DNA from: Spirochaetaceae bacterium
GTDB taxonomy: Bacteria; Spirochaetota; Spirochaetia; CADAEX01
Direction of reading: 5' to 3'
Length of the DNA: 64,000 nt
Assembly (NCBI GenBank): GCA_009780675.1
Contig: WQZP01000002.1
Location: forward strand, 1-64,000
The position numbers and the translations under genes are program-made. The notes beneath the pieces are model-generated. The model did no database searches, had not been told where the DNA came from, and worked only from the letters and a program-made list of their open reading frames with translations. Below, piece after piece: positions 7,837 through 16,605 of the stretch (the first letter of the stretch is position 1; each line of letters opens with the position of its first letter).

Positions 7837-10800
7837 TAAAAAAAAACAACTAACTCTTTTTTTTCTCTTTGTGAGTATTGTTATCTGCAGTACTATGGGT
7901 TGCTTTAGGGAACCGAGAATATCCCAGTTTGATATTAATTCTGTAAAATCTTATCGTGATATCCCATTTATAACAAATGCTGAAATAGTTTTGATTGAGG
8001 AACTTAAAGCTAAAAGAGAGAGTTTCTCTGTTGGACAGCTATTGGGAACAAAAGAGTCACTTGTGTTTATATCACCATTAGGTGATACATCGGGCTTTAA
8101 GATTATGTTATGCAATCTGCTTTCTGACCTTTTTGGTATAACATTTATCCCATTCTCCTATGACTGGGAAGCCTTGAGAAGAGGTTTAAGAGAACAAACA
8201 ATTGATTTTGTGGCTGAGCTGGTTCCGACAACTTATCGGGTAAGAAGGCGTTATTTTATGACTTATCCTATCGCGCAACGCTCGCTTGGGGTTTACATAT
8301 CCAGGAATAGTCCTGTTCAAATTAGAGATGAATATAGTCTCAATAATCTTAGAGTAGGCTTTCTGGAAGACACCACAGCGCTCCAAACTATTTTGGATAC
8401 TTATCCCAGTCTTGTCTTTGCAGCAATGGAATTTAGATCTTTTTCTGCTTTGAGTAATGCTTTAATGGCCGGTGTAGTTGATGCATTTATTGTTGATGAC
8501 ATAGATTATTTTGAGTTCAAAGAAAATGATGATATCATTGTTGTCAGAAATATTTTTCCGCTTGCATATATCCCCATTTCGATTGCCACTGCAGATCCAG
8601 AATTGCAGGTAATTATATTAGCCCTGAACAAATATATTGCAGCAGGAGGTGGCAAAAAGATTTATGAGATGTACAGGGCAAGCAGTTTTAGGTACGAAAA
8701 AAATGAGTTAAGAAGATTTTTTTCAGATCAGGAGATTGCTTATTTAAACAATTTAAGAGCAACCAATTCCAGGGTAAACATAGCTTTGGAACATGATAAC
8801 TACCCAATATCTTTTTACAATGTAAATGATAATGAATTTCAGGGGATAGTACCTGATATTTTGGCTCAAATAAGCTTACTTACAGATATTGAGTTTAACA
8901 TAGTGACTGATAAAAACACAACATATTCTGAAATGCTCGAAATGCTCAGAAGAGGAGAAGTTTCTTTGATTTCGGAATTATTCTATACAGAAGCAAGGAG
9001 AGAATACTTTTTGTGGGGGACAGAACCCTATGCTACTTCTTATTATACGCTTTTGTCAAAGCTGGATTCTCCAAACCTGGAAATGTTTCAGGTAGTACAA
9101 AAAACTGTTGGCATAAACAGAGGAAGCGCCTACGAATATATGTACAATATTTTATTTCCCGATAATACCAATGTAATATTATATAATACTCTTACAGAAG
9201 CACAGGATGCATTGACAAGAGGGAGAATTGATTTGCTTATGTCGTGCAATTACGGGCTCCTTGCAATGACTAATTACCGGGAAAAAACAGGATATAAAAT
9301 AAATCTCTCTTTTAGCACATTGCCAAAAAGATCATATTTTGGATTCAATAGAGATGAAGAGATATTGAAATCGATTTTTTCTAAAGCCCAGTCTTTTATC
9401 CCTATTAGGAAAATTGAAGAAGCATGGGTAACTCGTGTTTTTGACTATTCAAGAAAAGCTGCTAATGACCGGTTTTTATATATGTCCATATTCAGCGCTG
9501 CTGCTACAGTGATGCTTATAGTGATGATTATTTTCATTGTGAATAATTTTCAGCTGCAAAGAAAATATAAAAAGCAGGCAGCAACTATCTCAGGTATATT
9601 TAATACCATCCCTTCTTCAATTTTTTGCAAAGATCTCAATCTTGTGTATACAGACTGTAATCATAGCTTTGAAAAATTCATGAGATGCAATAAGCAACAT
9701 ATAATAGGAAAAACTATCAGTGATTTTGATGTTATAAGCAAAAAAAATGCCAATCTCTTTACACTGGCAGACAAAAAAGTATTGGAGGAAAATATAACTG
9801 TAATAAGTGAAAGTTGGTTTCCTGCGCCTGACAATACTCTCAAGCTTTATGAAATTACCAAGACCCCTTTGATCCAGAAAAGCGAGATTATTGGAGTGCT
9901 TGGAATCATGAAGGATATTACAGAACAAAAAGCAACGCAAAAAGCAGCGCTGCAAGCCTCCAAAGCAAAAAGCTCATTTTTAGCGCACATGAGCCATGAA
10001 ATTCGCACCCCTTTGAACGCAATCATGGGAATGGTCGAGCTTATACAGAGGGAGAATATTTCAAACAAAATTTATGAATATACACAGCTTGCTAAGCAAT
10101 CAGGCGATAATGTGATGAGAATTGTTAATGATATACTTGATTTTTCAAAAATTGAGGCTGGTAAACTTGAGCTTATGAAGACAGAGTTTGCGATTGCTTC
10201 GTTTTTTAATGATGTCATCAATATTGCTAAAGAGAGGATTGCTAAAAAACCAATATTGTTTACAACAAATATTGACTGCAATATTCCATATTATGTTTTT
10301 GGAGATATTGTCAGAGGCAAGCAAATATTGATGAACCTCATTAGTAACGCTATAAAATATACAAACGAAGGCTTTGTTACTGTTAATGTGGCATACGATG
10401 CAAATGGTAATACCCCGGTTATGCTGATAGATATTTCAGATAGTGGTGTTGGGATAAAAAGTGAAAATATGGAAAAGCTTTTTACCCGTTTTACCAGGTT
10501 TGATGCAGGTAGCGCAGAAGGTACAGGATTGGGGCTTGTTATTACAAAAAGACTTTGCGAGATGCTTGGCGGAAAAATATCAGTAAAAAGCGAATATGGG
10601 ATCGGAAGCACATTCTCAGTTGCATTGCCAATACAATTCAAGCAATGTAAAAAACTCGCAGAGGTTACAAATTGCGAAGAAAAGAGAGTATTGCTTTACG
10701 AATCGCGCTCAGTGTATGCTTATTCGCTTTCTTTGACATTTGACAATCTTGGCGTATCTTACACACCTGTGTCAGCAAAAAGTGAATTTGACAGGACCAT

Positions 10801-12100
10801 TGAAAATGGAGAATACCCGTTCATTTTTATTGCATCCTTTTTATATGAATTTGAAAAAGAAAATCTTGCACAATTTGAATTAAAATCAAAAATTGTTTTA
10901 ATTACTGAGTTGGATGATTCTAATCATTATCCGGAAAATATCAGGATACTTAGAATGCCAGCTTACTCACTTACTATTGCAAATGTGTTGAATAATGTAA
11001 CTAACGATTCTGTCATGGACAAGTATGATGCAAGCCAAAAAGTAGATGAATTTTTTATAGCCCCAAGCGCTAAAGTTTTGATTGTAGATGATATTACTAC
11101 AAATCTTGTAGTAGCCGAAGGTTTAATGTCTCTTTATAAAATGCAAATCGATACATGTAAGTCTGGAATGGAATCCATAGAGATGGTCAAAAAGAACAAG
11201 TATGATATTGTGTTTATGGATCATGCAATGCCTGGAATGGATGGAATAGAGGCTACAAGCAGGATACGTTCTTTGGAAAATCCGGAAGAAAGCGATTATT
11301 ATAAAAACTTACCGATCATTGCATTGACTGCTAATGCTGTTTTGGGTATGAGAGAAATGTTTTTGCAAAATGATATGAGTGACTTCTTGTCGAAACCCAT
11401 TGAAGTATCAAAACTGAACAGTATATTAAAAGAATGGATTCCAAAAGAAAAGCAGATGGTGCAAGATAAATCCATTGCTGTTGAGAAAGAAGGAATTGTT
11501 GATTTGGTTAACATAGAAATAGAGGGTGTTGACACTCAGACCGGACTTGCTATAAATGGCAATAATGTAGAAACCTATTTTAAAGTTCTTGATATTTTCT
11601 GTAAAGACATACTGGAAAAAATATCTGAAATCAATGATTGTATTAAGGAAAACAATATCCCTCTCTATTCAACGCTTGTTCATGCGTTAAAAAGCGCTTC
11701 TTCTAATGTTGGTGCAAAAAAAGTATCAGAGCTGGCGAAGAATTTGGAGAATGCGGGTAAAAAAGGGGCATCTCAGTATATTCTGGAACATAATGAAATT
11801 TTCCTGGCAGAATTGAAAAAACTATATCAAAATATACAAAATGCACTTATAAGCAGACGTGGCGAAGATAGCGAAATAAGCATAGATGATTTGAAATTTT
11901 TAAAAGAAAAACTTAGTAAGCTCAAAAGCGCTATTGAAAATATGGATGCCAAGGAGATCAATAATATTATCTCCACAATAGAAGAAAAAGGGCGGAATAC
12001 AAAACTTAATAAAATGATTGATGATATATCTCACTCTATCTTGCTTTATGAATACGATAAAGTTTTGGAGATAATCGACAGTTTTGACAAGAGTGTGTAA
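7817..12100 (+). CDS. BvgS-like hybrid histidine kinase with two periplasmic binding domains
   Basis: A 1427-residue sensor kinase. The N-terminus is a hydrophobic export signal ending in TMGC (C29), a possible lipobox. Two type-3 solute-binding domains (about 60-300 and 310-550) face the periplasm. A membrane segment lies at about 553-578, then a PAS domain (about 585-700). The HisKA domain has H727 in HMSHEIRTPLNAI; the ATPase domain has N-, D- and G-boxes (ISNAIKYTNEG, DSGVGI, GTGLGL). A receiver-like region without an acceptor Asp (about 950-1060) precedes a true receiver with D1135 (MDHAMPGMDG). The C-terminal HPt carries H1289 (VHALKSAS). I start at ATG 7817, 7 nt after AAGGAA; earlier in-frame starts exist at 7766 and 7799. 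Its likely partner is the overlapping HD-GYP regulator. Confidence 0.93.
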   Translation: MNWVVYSKKKQLTLFFLFVSIVICSTMGCFREPRISQFDINSVKSYRDIPFITNAEIVLIEELKAKRESFSVGQLLGTKESLVFISPLGDTSGFKIMLCNLLSDLFGITFIPFSYDWEALRRGLREQTIDFVAELVPTTYRVRRRYFMTYPIAQRSLGVYISRNSPVQIRDEYSLNNLRVGFLEDTTALQTILDTYPSLVFAAMEFRSFSALSNALMAGVVDAFIVDDIDYFEFKENDDIIVVRNIFPLAYIPISIATADPELQVIILALNKYIAAGGGKKIYEMYRASSFRYEKNELRRFFSDQEIAYLNNLRATNSRVNIALEHDNYPISFYNVNDNEFQGIVPDILAQISLLTDIEFNIVTDKNTTYSEMLEMLRRGEVSLISELFYTEARREYFLWGTEPYATSYYTLLSKLDSPNLEMFQVVQKTVGINRGSAYEYMYNILFPDNTNVILYNTLTEAQDALTRGRIDLLMSCNYGLLAMTNYREKTGYKINLSFSTLPKRSYFGFNRDEEILKSIFSKAQSFIPIRKIEEAWVTRVFDYSRKAANDRFLYMSIFSAAATVMLIVMIIFIVNNFQLQRKYKKQAATISGIFNTIPSSIFCKDLNLVYTDCNHSFEKFMRCNKQHIIGKTISDFDVISKKNANLFTLADKKVLEENITVISESWFPAPDNTLKLYEITKTPLIQKSEIIGVLGIMKDITEQKATQKAALQASKAKSSFLAHMSHEIRTPLNAIMGMVELIQRENISNKIYEYTQLAKQSGDNVMRIVNDILDFSKIEAGKLELMKTEFAIASFFNDVINIAKERIAKKPILFTTNIDCNIPYYVFGDIVRGKQILMNLISNAIKYTNEGFVTVNVAYDANGNTPVMLIDISDSGVGIKSENMEKLFTRFTRFDAGSAEGTGLGLVITKRLCEMLGGKISVKSEYGIGSTFSVALPIQFKQCKKLAEVTNCEEKRVLLYESRSVYAYSLSLTFDNLGVSYTPVSAKSEFDRTIENGEYPFIFIASFLYEFEKENLAQFELKSKIVLITELDDSNHYPENIRILRMPAYSLTIANVLNNVTNDSVMDKYDASQKVDEFFIAPSAKVLIVDDITTNLVVAEGLMSLYKMQIDTCKSGMESIEMVKKNKYDIVFMDHAMPGMDGIEATSRIRSLENPEESDYYKNLPIIALTANAVLGMREMFLQNDMSDFLSKPIEVSKLNSILKEWIPKEKQMVQDKSIAVEKEGIVDLVNIEIEGVDTQTGLAINGNNVETYFKVLDIFCKDILEKISEINDCIKENNIPLYSTLVHALKSASSNVGAKKVSELAKNLENAGKKGASQYILEHNEIFLAELKKLYQNIQNALISRRGEDSEISIDDLKFLKEKLSKLKSAIENMDAKEINNIISTIEEKGRNTKLNKMIDDISHSILLYEYDKVLEIIDSFDKSV

Positions 12101-12143
12101 AACTATATAAAACATTAGTATTCAAAGTAAATAGTTAAAAACC

Positions 12144-13097
12144 TTACCTCATTAGCCCAATTTCTCTATAGAATCTTTCAGCTCCAGGATGAATAGGTAT
12201 TGGAATTCCTTCCATAGGATTTTTTCGGTTAATCCATGGCATATTTGATGGAAGAGCTTCCATAAGGTAATCCCAATTTTCATACCACACTTTTGTAAAG
12301 AGATATGCCATATCTTCCGGCAAAGAAGCTAAAGAAGCTGTAAAATATGAAGTCACAAACTGATAATTTTCTTCAAGACCAAATTCTTCTCCAAATCGTT
12401 TATATGAATAATAAGGGTGTCTTTTCATCCATGGTTCAATATGTTTTCGATCGCCAAAAATAAGTCTTACATTTCTTGCTTCAGTTATTCTTATAAGGTT
12501 AGCATGACCATGTCCAAATAAATATATAATGCAATCTACTCTTCCATCAATAAACATTCTTGTACCATCGTTCTTCATTAGCCTGTAAAATCTTGTGTTT
12601 TCTGGTGTAACGCCATGCATAGCTAAAAGTTCAATAAAAGAATCACCGGTTATGTCGCCCTCAACATAAGTTGCAATTCTTTTACCTTTTAAGTCATAGA
12701 TGTCTTTTATACCACTATCTTCATTCACTATAATATTATGAACACCAGGCCATATTCCAAATAAAGCCCTTACTTCAACAGGGTTCTCCCATATACCTTC
12801 ACCTTTATAAGCAGCATATGCAACATTTGAACTAATAAATGCTAGTTGGGCATCTCCATTCAACATTCTTGCAATACTTTCTATTGAAAGCCCTGGCGAA
12901 GGGTTGTTTGTTGCAATAAATTCTGTATTATTTGTTATTAATTTTGCCCATGCAGTAGCGCCTGCATACCAGGATCCCCCAGGTGCAGAGGATTTGATCC
13001 GAATAAATCCTTTTTTTTCTTCCCTTGCGCATGTAAGAAATAAGAAAATAGAAAGAAAAAGAAGAATTATAATTACTAAAAAGTTTTTTATTTTCAT
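12144..13097 (-). CDS. TAXI-family TRAP transporter solute-binding lipoprotein
   Basis: A 317-residue exported binding protein of the TAXI family (TRAP-associated extracytoplasmic immunogenic protein). The lipobox FLTC places the lipidated cysteine at C23. The mature part begins with the typical TAXI strand IRIKSSAPGGSWY and continues with GLSIESIARMLNGDAQLAFIS. Length fits the family. Family members capture organic acids or amino acids for a fused DctQM permease, but no TRAP permease is encoded in this window. A strong AAGGAGGAA site precedes the ATG. It lies 30 nt after cdd on the same strand and is probably cotranscribed. Ligand unknown. Confidence 0.9.
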   Translation of the reverse strand: MKIKNFLVIIILLFLSIFLFLTCAREEKKGFIRIKSSAPGGSWYAGATAWAKLITNNTEFIATNNPSPGLSIESIARMLNGDAQLAFISSNVAYAAYKGEGIWENPVEVRALFGIWPGVHNIIVNEDSGIKDIYDLKGKRIATYVEGDITGDSFIELLAMHGVTPENTRFYRLMKNDGTRMFIDGRVDCIIYLFGHGHANLIRITEARNVRLIFGDRKHIEPWMKRHPYYSYKRFGEEFGLEENYQFVTSYFTASLASLPEDMAYLFTKVWYENWDYLMEALPSNMPWINRKNPMEGIPIPIHPGAERFYREIGLMR

Positions 13098-13127
13098 ATA
13101 TTTCCTCCTTAGAGAATTTTTTATATC

Positions 13128-13538
13128 TTATGGCTGGTGTTCTTTTTTTAGGTCATGTAAAGAATCAAAAGGATAAAGCTCTTTTAGTAAAAGCATTTCA
13201 AAATTTTTGTCTTTTCCTGCAAAAAAAACAGGAACACTCTTGTCGCAAAATTCTGTAAGTACTTGCCTGCATGCGCCACACGGTGGAAGCGGGTATGCAG
13301 AATCAGGAGAATATATTGCAATAGCTGCAAAGTCCTTTTTCCCGTTTCCAATTGCATTAAAAACAGCAGATCTTTCAGCGCAATTTGTAAGTCCGTATGA
13401 TCTATTCTCTATATTGCATCCAGAATAGATTGTGCCATCTTTGCATTGGATAGAGGCTCCTACATGAAAATTGGAGTATGGAGCATATGAAAAAGTTGAA
13501 ACTTTAATGGCAGCTTCTTTAAGTTTTATATAATCCAT
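13128..13538 (-). CDS. cdd: Cytidine deaminase
   Basis: A 136-residue homotetramer-type cytidine deaminase, which converts cytidine and deoxycytidine to uridine forms in pyrimidine salvage. Zinc ligands are C53 (NCAERSA) and C87 and C90 (PCGACRQV), with the catalytic proton shuttle E55. Substrate contacts lie in SGCNIENRSYG. I start at ATG 13538, 7 nt after GAGGA; an in-frame TTG 33 nt upstream would place the start inside the -10 region of the promoter seen here. It leads a two-gene unit with the TAXI lipoprotein. Confidence 0.95.
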   Translation of the reverse strand: MDYIKLKEAAIKVSTFSYAPYSNFHVGASIQCKDGTIYSGCNIENRSYGLTNCAERSAVFNAIGNGKKDFAAIAIYSPDSAYPLPPCGACRQVLTEFCDKSVPVFFAGKDKNFEMLLLKELYPFDSLHDLKKEHQP

Positions 13539-13570
13539 ATTTTTAATCCTCAATTGACACCAGTAATTCA

Positions 13571-13599
13571 ATTATATACAATTAAAGCAGATTTGTCTA
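13571..13599 (-). promoter_or_regulatory. Sigma70-type promoter for cdd
   Basis: Read on the minus strand, TAGACA (13594-13599) is followed after 17 bp by a perfect TATAAT (13571-13576). The predicted transcript start is near 13564, 26 nt before the cdd ATG. The pair matches 11 of 12 consensus bases. No comparable promoter was found for the divergent gene at 13688. Confidence 0.65.
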
Positions 13600-13687
13600 T
13601 GGACAGCTAATTTTTCATAGAAAAAAAGTGCTGCTGCATGAGGTCGTGGCTGGGCAATTAAAAATAATTGACAAGAGAAAAATAATT

Positions 13688-14737
13688 ATGAGGAAACGAA
13701 AAAAAATAAGTTTATTGGTTTTATTGTGTCTTTATATACTACTGTTTCCTACAAAAGAGAATTCTGTATTTAAAATTCTTCCTGCATGGTCATCTGATCT
13801 TAGAATAGAAAGTAATATCGATAGAAACACTTTAATTCCATTTAGGCTTAAGGAAGAATTTGGATATATTTCACCAGTATCCGGAAATATTTCTTATATG
13901 AATGAAATATTTTACAATGTAACACAAAATAATAATTACTATATAAATTATTCAGTAATTACAGATAATCTTATAATTAATAGACGGGATGGAAGCTTTG
14001 TTGCTAACATCGAAACCGAAGGATTTCCACTTTTTATTGGAGAAAGATTATTTATTATTTCTGCCAATAGCAAAAGGGTTTCTGAATGGGATATTTATGG
14101 CAACAATCTTTTTACATTTGAAAGTGATGCAATAATAACCTCCTGTGATGCCAACAAAGATACTTTTGTGGCAGGTTTTGTTGATGGAACTGTTATTATT
14201 GTTGATAAGGAAAAAAGAGCAGAAAAGCTTTTAAAGCCAGAATTAAGCAGGATCAATGTTGTTTATGGAATTGCGATTTCAGATAATTCTGATTATATAG
14301 CAATGATTACAGGTATTGACCCTCAATATATGATCATAATGAGAAAGAGAAACAACCGGTATAATAGATTTTTTGCTTACCAATTTGCAGATAATTTAAG
14401 ACACCCAAGATATATTTCTTTTTTCAATAATAACAGATATCTTGTTTTTGAAAGTGGTAATACATTTTACTGCTTTGATTTTTCCTCCAGAAAGCTAAAT
14501 AAAATAGAACTTTCCAGTCCCATTACAAATATACACTATATTAGCGCTTTAAACTTTTTTGCTGTTACAACTGAAATGGAAGAAGGAAAGACAAATTTTA
14601 CTTTAATTGACCCAGCTGGTAAGAAGCTATATTCAAAAACAATATTTTCTGACTATAGCTATATTGCAAGCAGCGAAAACAGGATATTATTTGGCTCAAA
14701 TCAAGCTATTTTTGCTGTTGACTTTATTCGGGAATAA
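13688..14737 (+). CDS. Exported beta-propeller-like protein of unknown function
   Basis: A 349-residue protein with a clear export signal (basic MRKRKK, then a hydrophobic run to about residue 20) and no lipobox, so it is probably periplasmic. The body is a series of short beta-rich repeats of the sort found in WD40/PQQ-like propellers, for example WDIYGNNLFTFESDAIITSC and DGTVIIVDKEKRAEKLL. I start at ATG 13688 because it gives a proper signal peptide; an in-frame GTG at 13628 would add 20 residues ahead of it. The next gene, 25 nt downstream, encodes an exported M23-fold protein. The two may act together at the cell wall, which is inferred only from position. Confidence 0.75.
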   Translation: MRKRKKISLLVLLCLYILLFPTKENSVFKILPAWSSDLRIESNIDRNTLIPFRLKEEFGYISPVSGNISYMNEIFYNVTQNNNYYINYSVITDNLIINRRDGSFVANIETEGFPLFIGERLFIISANSKRVSEWDIYGNNLFTFESDAIITSCDANKDTFVAGFVDGTVIIVDKEKRAEKLLKPELSRINVVYGIAISDNSDYIAMITGIDPQYMIIMRKRNNRYNRFFAYQFADNLRHPRYISFFNNNRYLVFESGNTFYCFDFSSRKLNKIELSSPITNIHYISALNFFAVTTEMEEGKTNFTLIDPAGKKLYSKTIFSDYSYIASSENRILFGSNQAIFAVDFIRE

Positions 14738-14762
14738 TACTTTGTAAGGAATAGAGCATTAT

Positions 14763-15638
14763 ATGAAAAATATTTTTCTAATCTGTTTCTTTTTAAATTC
14801 ATTTTTTTTACTTTCAATGCAGTGGCCTGTTGAAAATCCTGTAATTAGAGCTAATTTTGGTGAAAGGTCAGGGAGCCACTACAACACTGGTATTAAGCTC
14901 ATAAGCGGAAACCCGGATGTTGTTGCAGTTGACAGAGGAGAGGTTGTTTTTTACCAGAAAGAACGTAATCGCTTTTCTGCTTTACCATCCGGGCTTGGGA
15001 ATTTTATTGTTATAGAACATGATAGGTTTTTAAGAACAACATATGGTCACCTTGCTGATAATTTTATGGGCAGAAAAAAGGTTAATGTGGCTGCGGGCGA
15101 GGTAATAGGTCAAATAGGAGATAGTGGCTCAAGCAAAGGCCGTTATCTTTATTTTGAATTTGCTGATAGGGAATCTGGCGAGCTTATTAACCCTTTTTTG
15201 ATGCTTCCTCTTCTTGCTGATGGAAGCAGACCTGTTATAAGAGAAGTATTTATAAAAGAGAGCAGGGCAGCATCATATCAAATATTGGGAAACAACCTGG
15301 AAATAAGCGCAGGAAGATATGATTTAAGCGCTATTATATATGATACTGCTGAAAACATGGCTGCTTTCCATCAGTTGGCTCCACATAGTATTAGAGTGTA
15401 TATAAATGGAGAAGAATCTTCATTAATTGTATATAACTCAATAAAAAAAAGCAGTAATTATCTGGTATTGAGCAGTAACAATAGAAGTGTTAATGAATAT
15501 TATATAGGTAATGAAAACTGGCAAGTATATTTGGGCCAATTTAATTTTAATCCAGGCATTAACATCATAAGAATAGTTGCAAGCGATTTTAGAGATAATG
15601 AGTCTTTCAGAGAATTTAGAATAACATCTACAAGGTAA
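14763..15638 (+). CDS. Exported M23/LytM-fold protein, probably catalytically dead
   Basis: A 291-residue protein with a signal peptide (1-19) and an M23 (LytM) fold over about residues 22-150. Active M23 enzymes cut peptidoglycan peptides using a zinc held by H-x(n)-D and H-x-H. Here H39 (GSHYNTGIKL) and the catalytic-site TTYGHL remain, but the expected Asp is K45 and the H-x-H is Tyr-Leu-Tyr (GRYLYFEF). Zinc binding is therefore probably lost, as in the amidase activators EnvC and NlpD. A C-terminal beta-rich domain (about 150-291) is unassigned. The gene follows the propeller-like gene by 25 nt and precedes a methyltransferase gene by 9 nt. Confidence 0.85.
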   Translation: MKNIFLICFFLNSFFLLSMQWPVENPVIRANFGERSGSHYNTGIKLISGNPDVVAVDRGEVVFYQKERNRFSALPSGLGNFIVIEHDRFLRTTYGHLADNFMGRKKVNVAAGEVIGQIGDSGSSKGRYLYFEFADRESGELINPFLMLPLLADGSRPVIREVFIKESRAASYQILGNNLEISAGRYDLSAIIYDTAENMAAFHQLAPHSIRVYINGEESSLIVYNSIKKSSNYLVLSSNNRSVNEYYIGNENWQVYLGQFNFNPGINIIRIVASDFRDNESFREFRITSTR

Positions 15639-15647
15639 AGAACTCTT

Positions 15648-16490
15648 TTGAAAACTTACTCAAAAACACCGGGAAATGAAGAGCTTCAGAACATTTATTG
15701 CCCTATTTGTAACAGTGGAAAAGAAAAACACTCTCTTTTGTATAAATATGATGCTTTTAGCTTTAAAAAATGCCGGATGTGTAGTCTGGTTATGCAAAAT
15801 CCCCAACCTGTTTTTAAAGATATTTCCAGCAGATATGATAAAGAATATTTTGATTATGAAATAAAAAATGAAAATGCTTTTTTCTCTTTAATGTTAATGG
15901 CGCTTTCTGACATAGGCTTTGATTCTCTTGATTTTTCAGGGTTACCCAAAAAAATTCTTGATATTGGCTGTGCAACGGGAAAATTTCTCTATGAATTTAA
16001 AAATAAAGAATGGGATGTTGCGGGAATAGAAATATGTAAAGAAGCAGCAGAGTATGGAAATAGTTATAGAAACGTAAGTATATACAATTGCACTCTTGAA
16101 AAAGCTCTTTTTCCGGAAAAAAGCTTTTCTGTTGTGCATGCTTCCCATTTAATCGAGCATTTAAATAATCCTGTTTCTTTTCTAAAAGAAGTATATAGAA
16201 TATTGCATGACAAAGGGTTTTTTATTATTGTCACACCAAATATTGATAGTTTTCAAAATTTTGTTTTTAAATCTGGCTGGAGATCTGCAATTGCCGACCA
16301 TTTATTTTTGTATTCCCTTAGAACACTTGAAAAAATATGCAATAATAATGGTTTTGTTCTTGTTAAAAAAGGGACATGGGGGGGAATTCCTGCTGGTAAA
16401 GCTCCTGTTGTTATTAAAAAAATATTTGACAGTTTGGCAAAAAAAACAGGTTGTGGCGATGTTATGGTTGCCCTTTTCAGGAAAAAATAG
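15648..16490 (+). CDS. SAM-dependent methyltransferase with N-terminal zinc knuckle
   Basis: A 280-residue class I methyltransferase. The N-terminus has four cysteines spaced as a zinc knuckle (C18, C21, C42, C45; CPIC and CRMC), as in the methyltransferases of sugar and natural-product pathways. The SAM-binding motif ILDIGCATGKF lies near residue 104, and post-motif blocks SVVHASHLIEHLNNP and GFFIIVTPN follow. The start is TTG at 15648, since no ATG precedes the cysteine motif in frame; AAGG lies 11 nt upstream. Substrate cannot be told from sequence. Confidence 0.85.
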   Translation: MKTYSKTPGNEELQNIYCPICNSGKEKHSLLYKYDAFSFKKCRMCSLVMQNPQPVFKDISSRYDKEYFDYEIKNENAFFSLMLMALSDIGFDSLDFSGLPKKILDIGCATGKFLYEFKNKEWDVAGIEICKEAAEYGNSYRNVSIYNCTLEKALFPEKSFSVVHASHLIEHLNNPVSFLKEVYRILHDKGFFIIVTPNIDSFQNFVFKSGWRSAIADHLFLYSLRTLEKICNNNGFVLVKKGTWGGIPAGKAPVVIKKIFDSLAKKTGCGDVMVALFRKK

Positions 16491-16556
16491 TGATGCGTCT
16501 TCTTAACTTTTTTGCATAATAAAAATTTATTTATACAGTATGTTTTTTTTCTAGTA

Positions 16557-16585
16557 TTGACACTGGAAAACCATTTTTATACGAT
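16557..16585 (+). promoter_or_regulatory. Sigma70-type promoter for the DUF4912-GH57 pair
   Basis: A perfect TTGACA (16557-16562), a 17-bp spacer and TACGAT (16580-16585) lie 20 nt before the DUF4912 start. The 115-bp gap after the methyltransferase gene is otherwise AT-rich, with a run of eight Ts at 16543-16550. Confidence 0.6.
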
Positions 16586-16605
16586 ATTTTTAATTAGGGG
16601 TGGGG

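Noticed and set aside
12101-12143. AACTAT/ATAGTT pair as a terminator between the kinase and TAXI genes
   Set aside because: Only six bp with a 24-nt loop and no U-tract; too weak to report as a feature.
12904-13176. 90-codon plus-strand frame over the TAXI gene and its leader
   Set aside because: Antisense to a clear lipoprotein gene and its ribosome site; no motif.
13628-13687. GTG 13628 as the start of the propeller-like gene
   Set aside because: It would place 20 hydrophilic residues before a normal signal peptide and has no ribosome site, so ATG 13688 is preferred.
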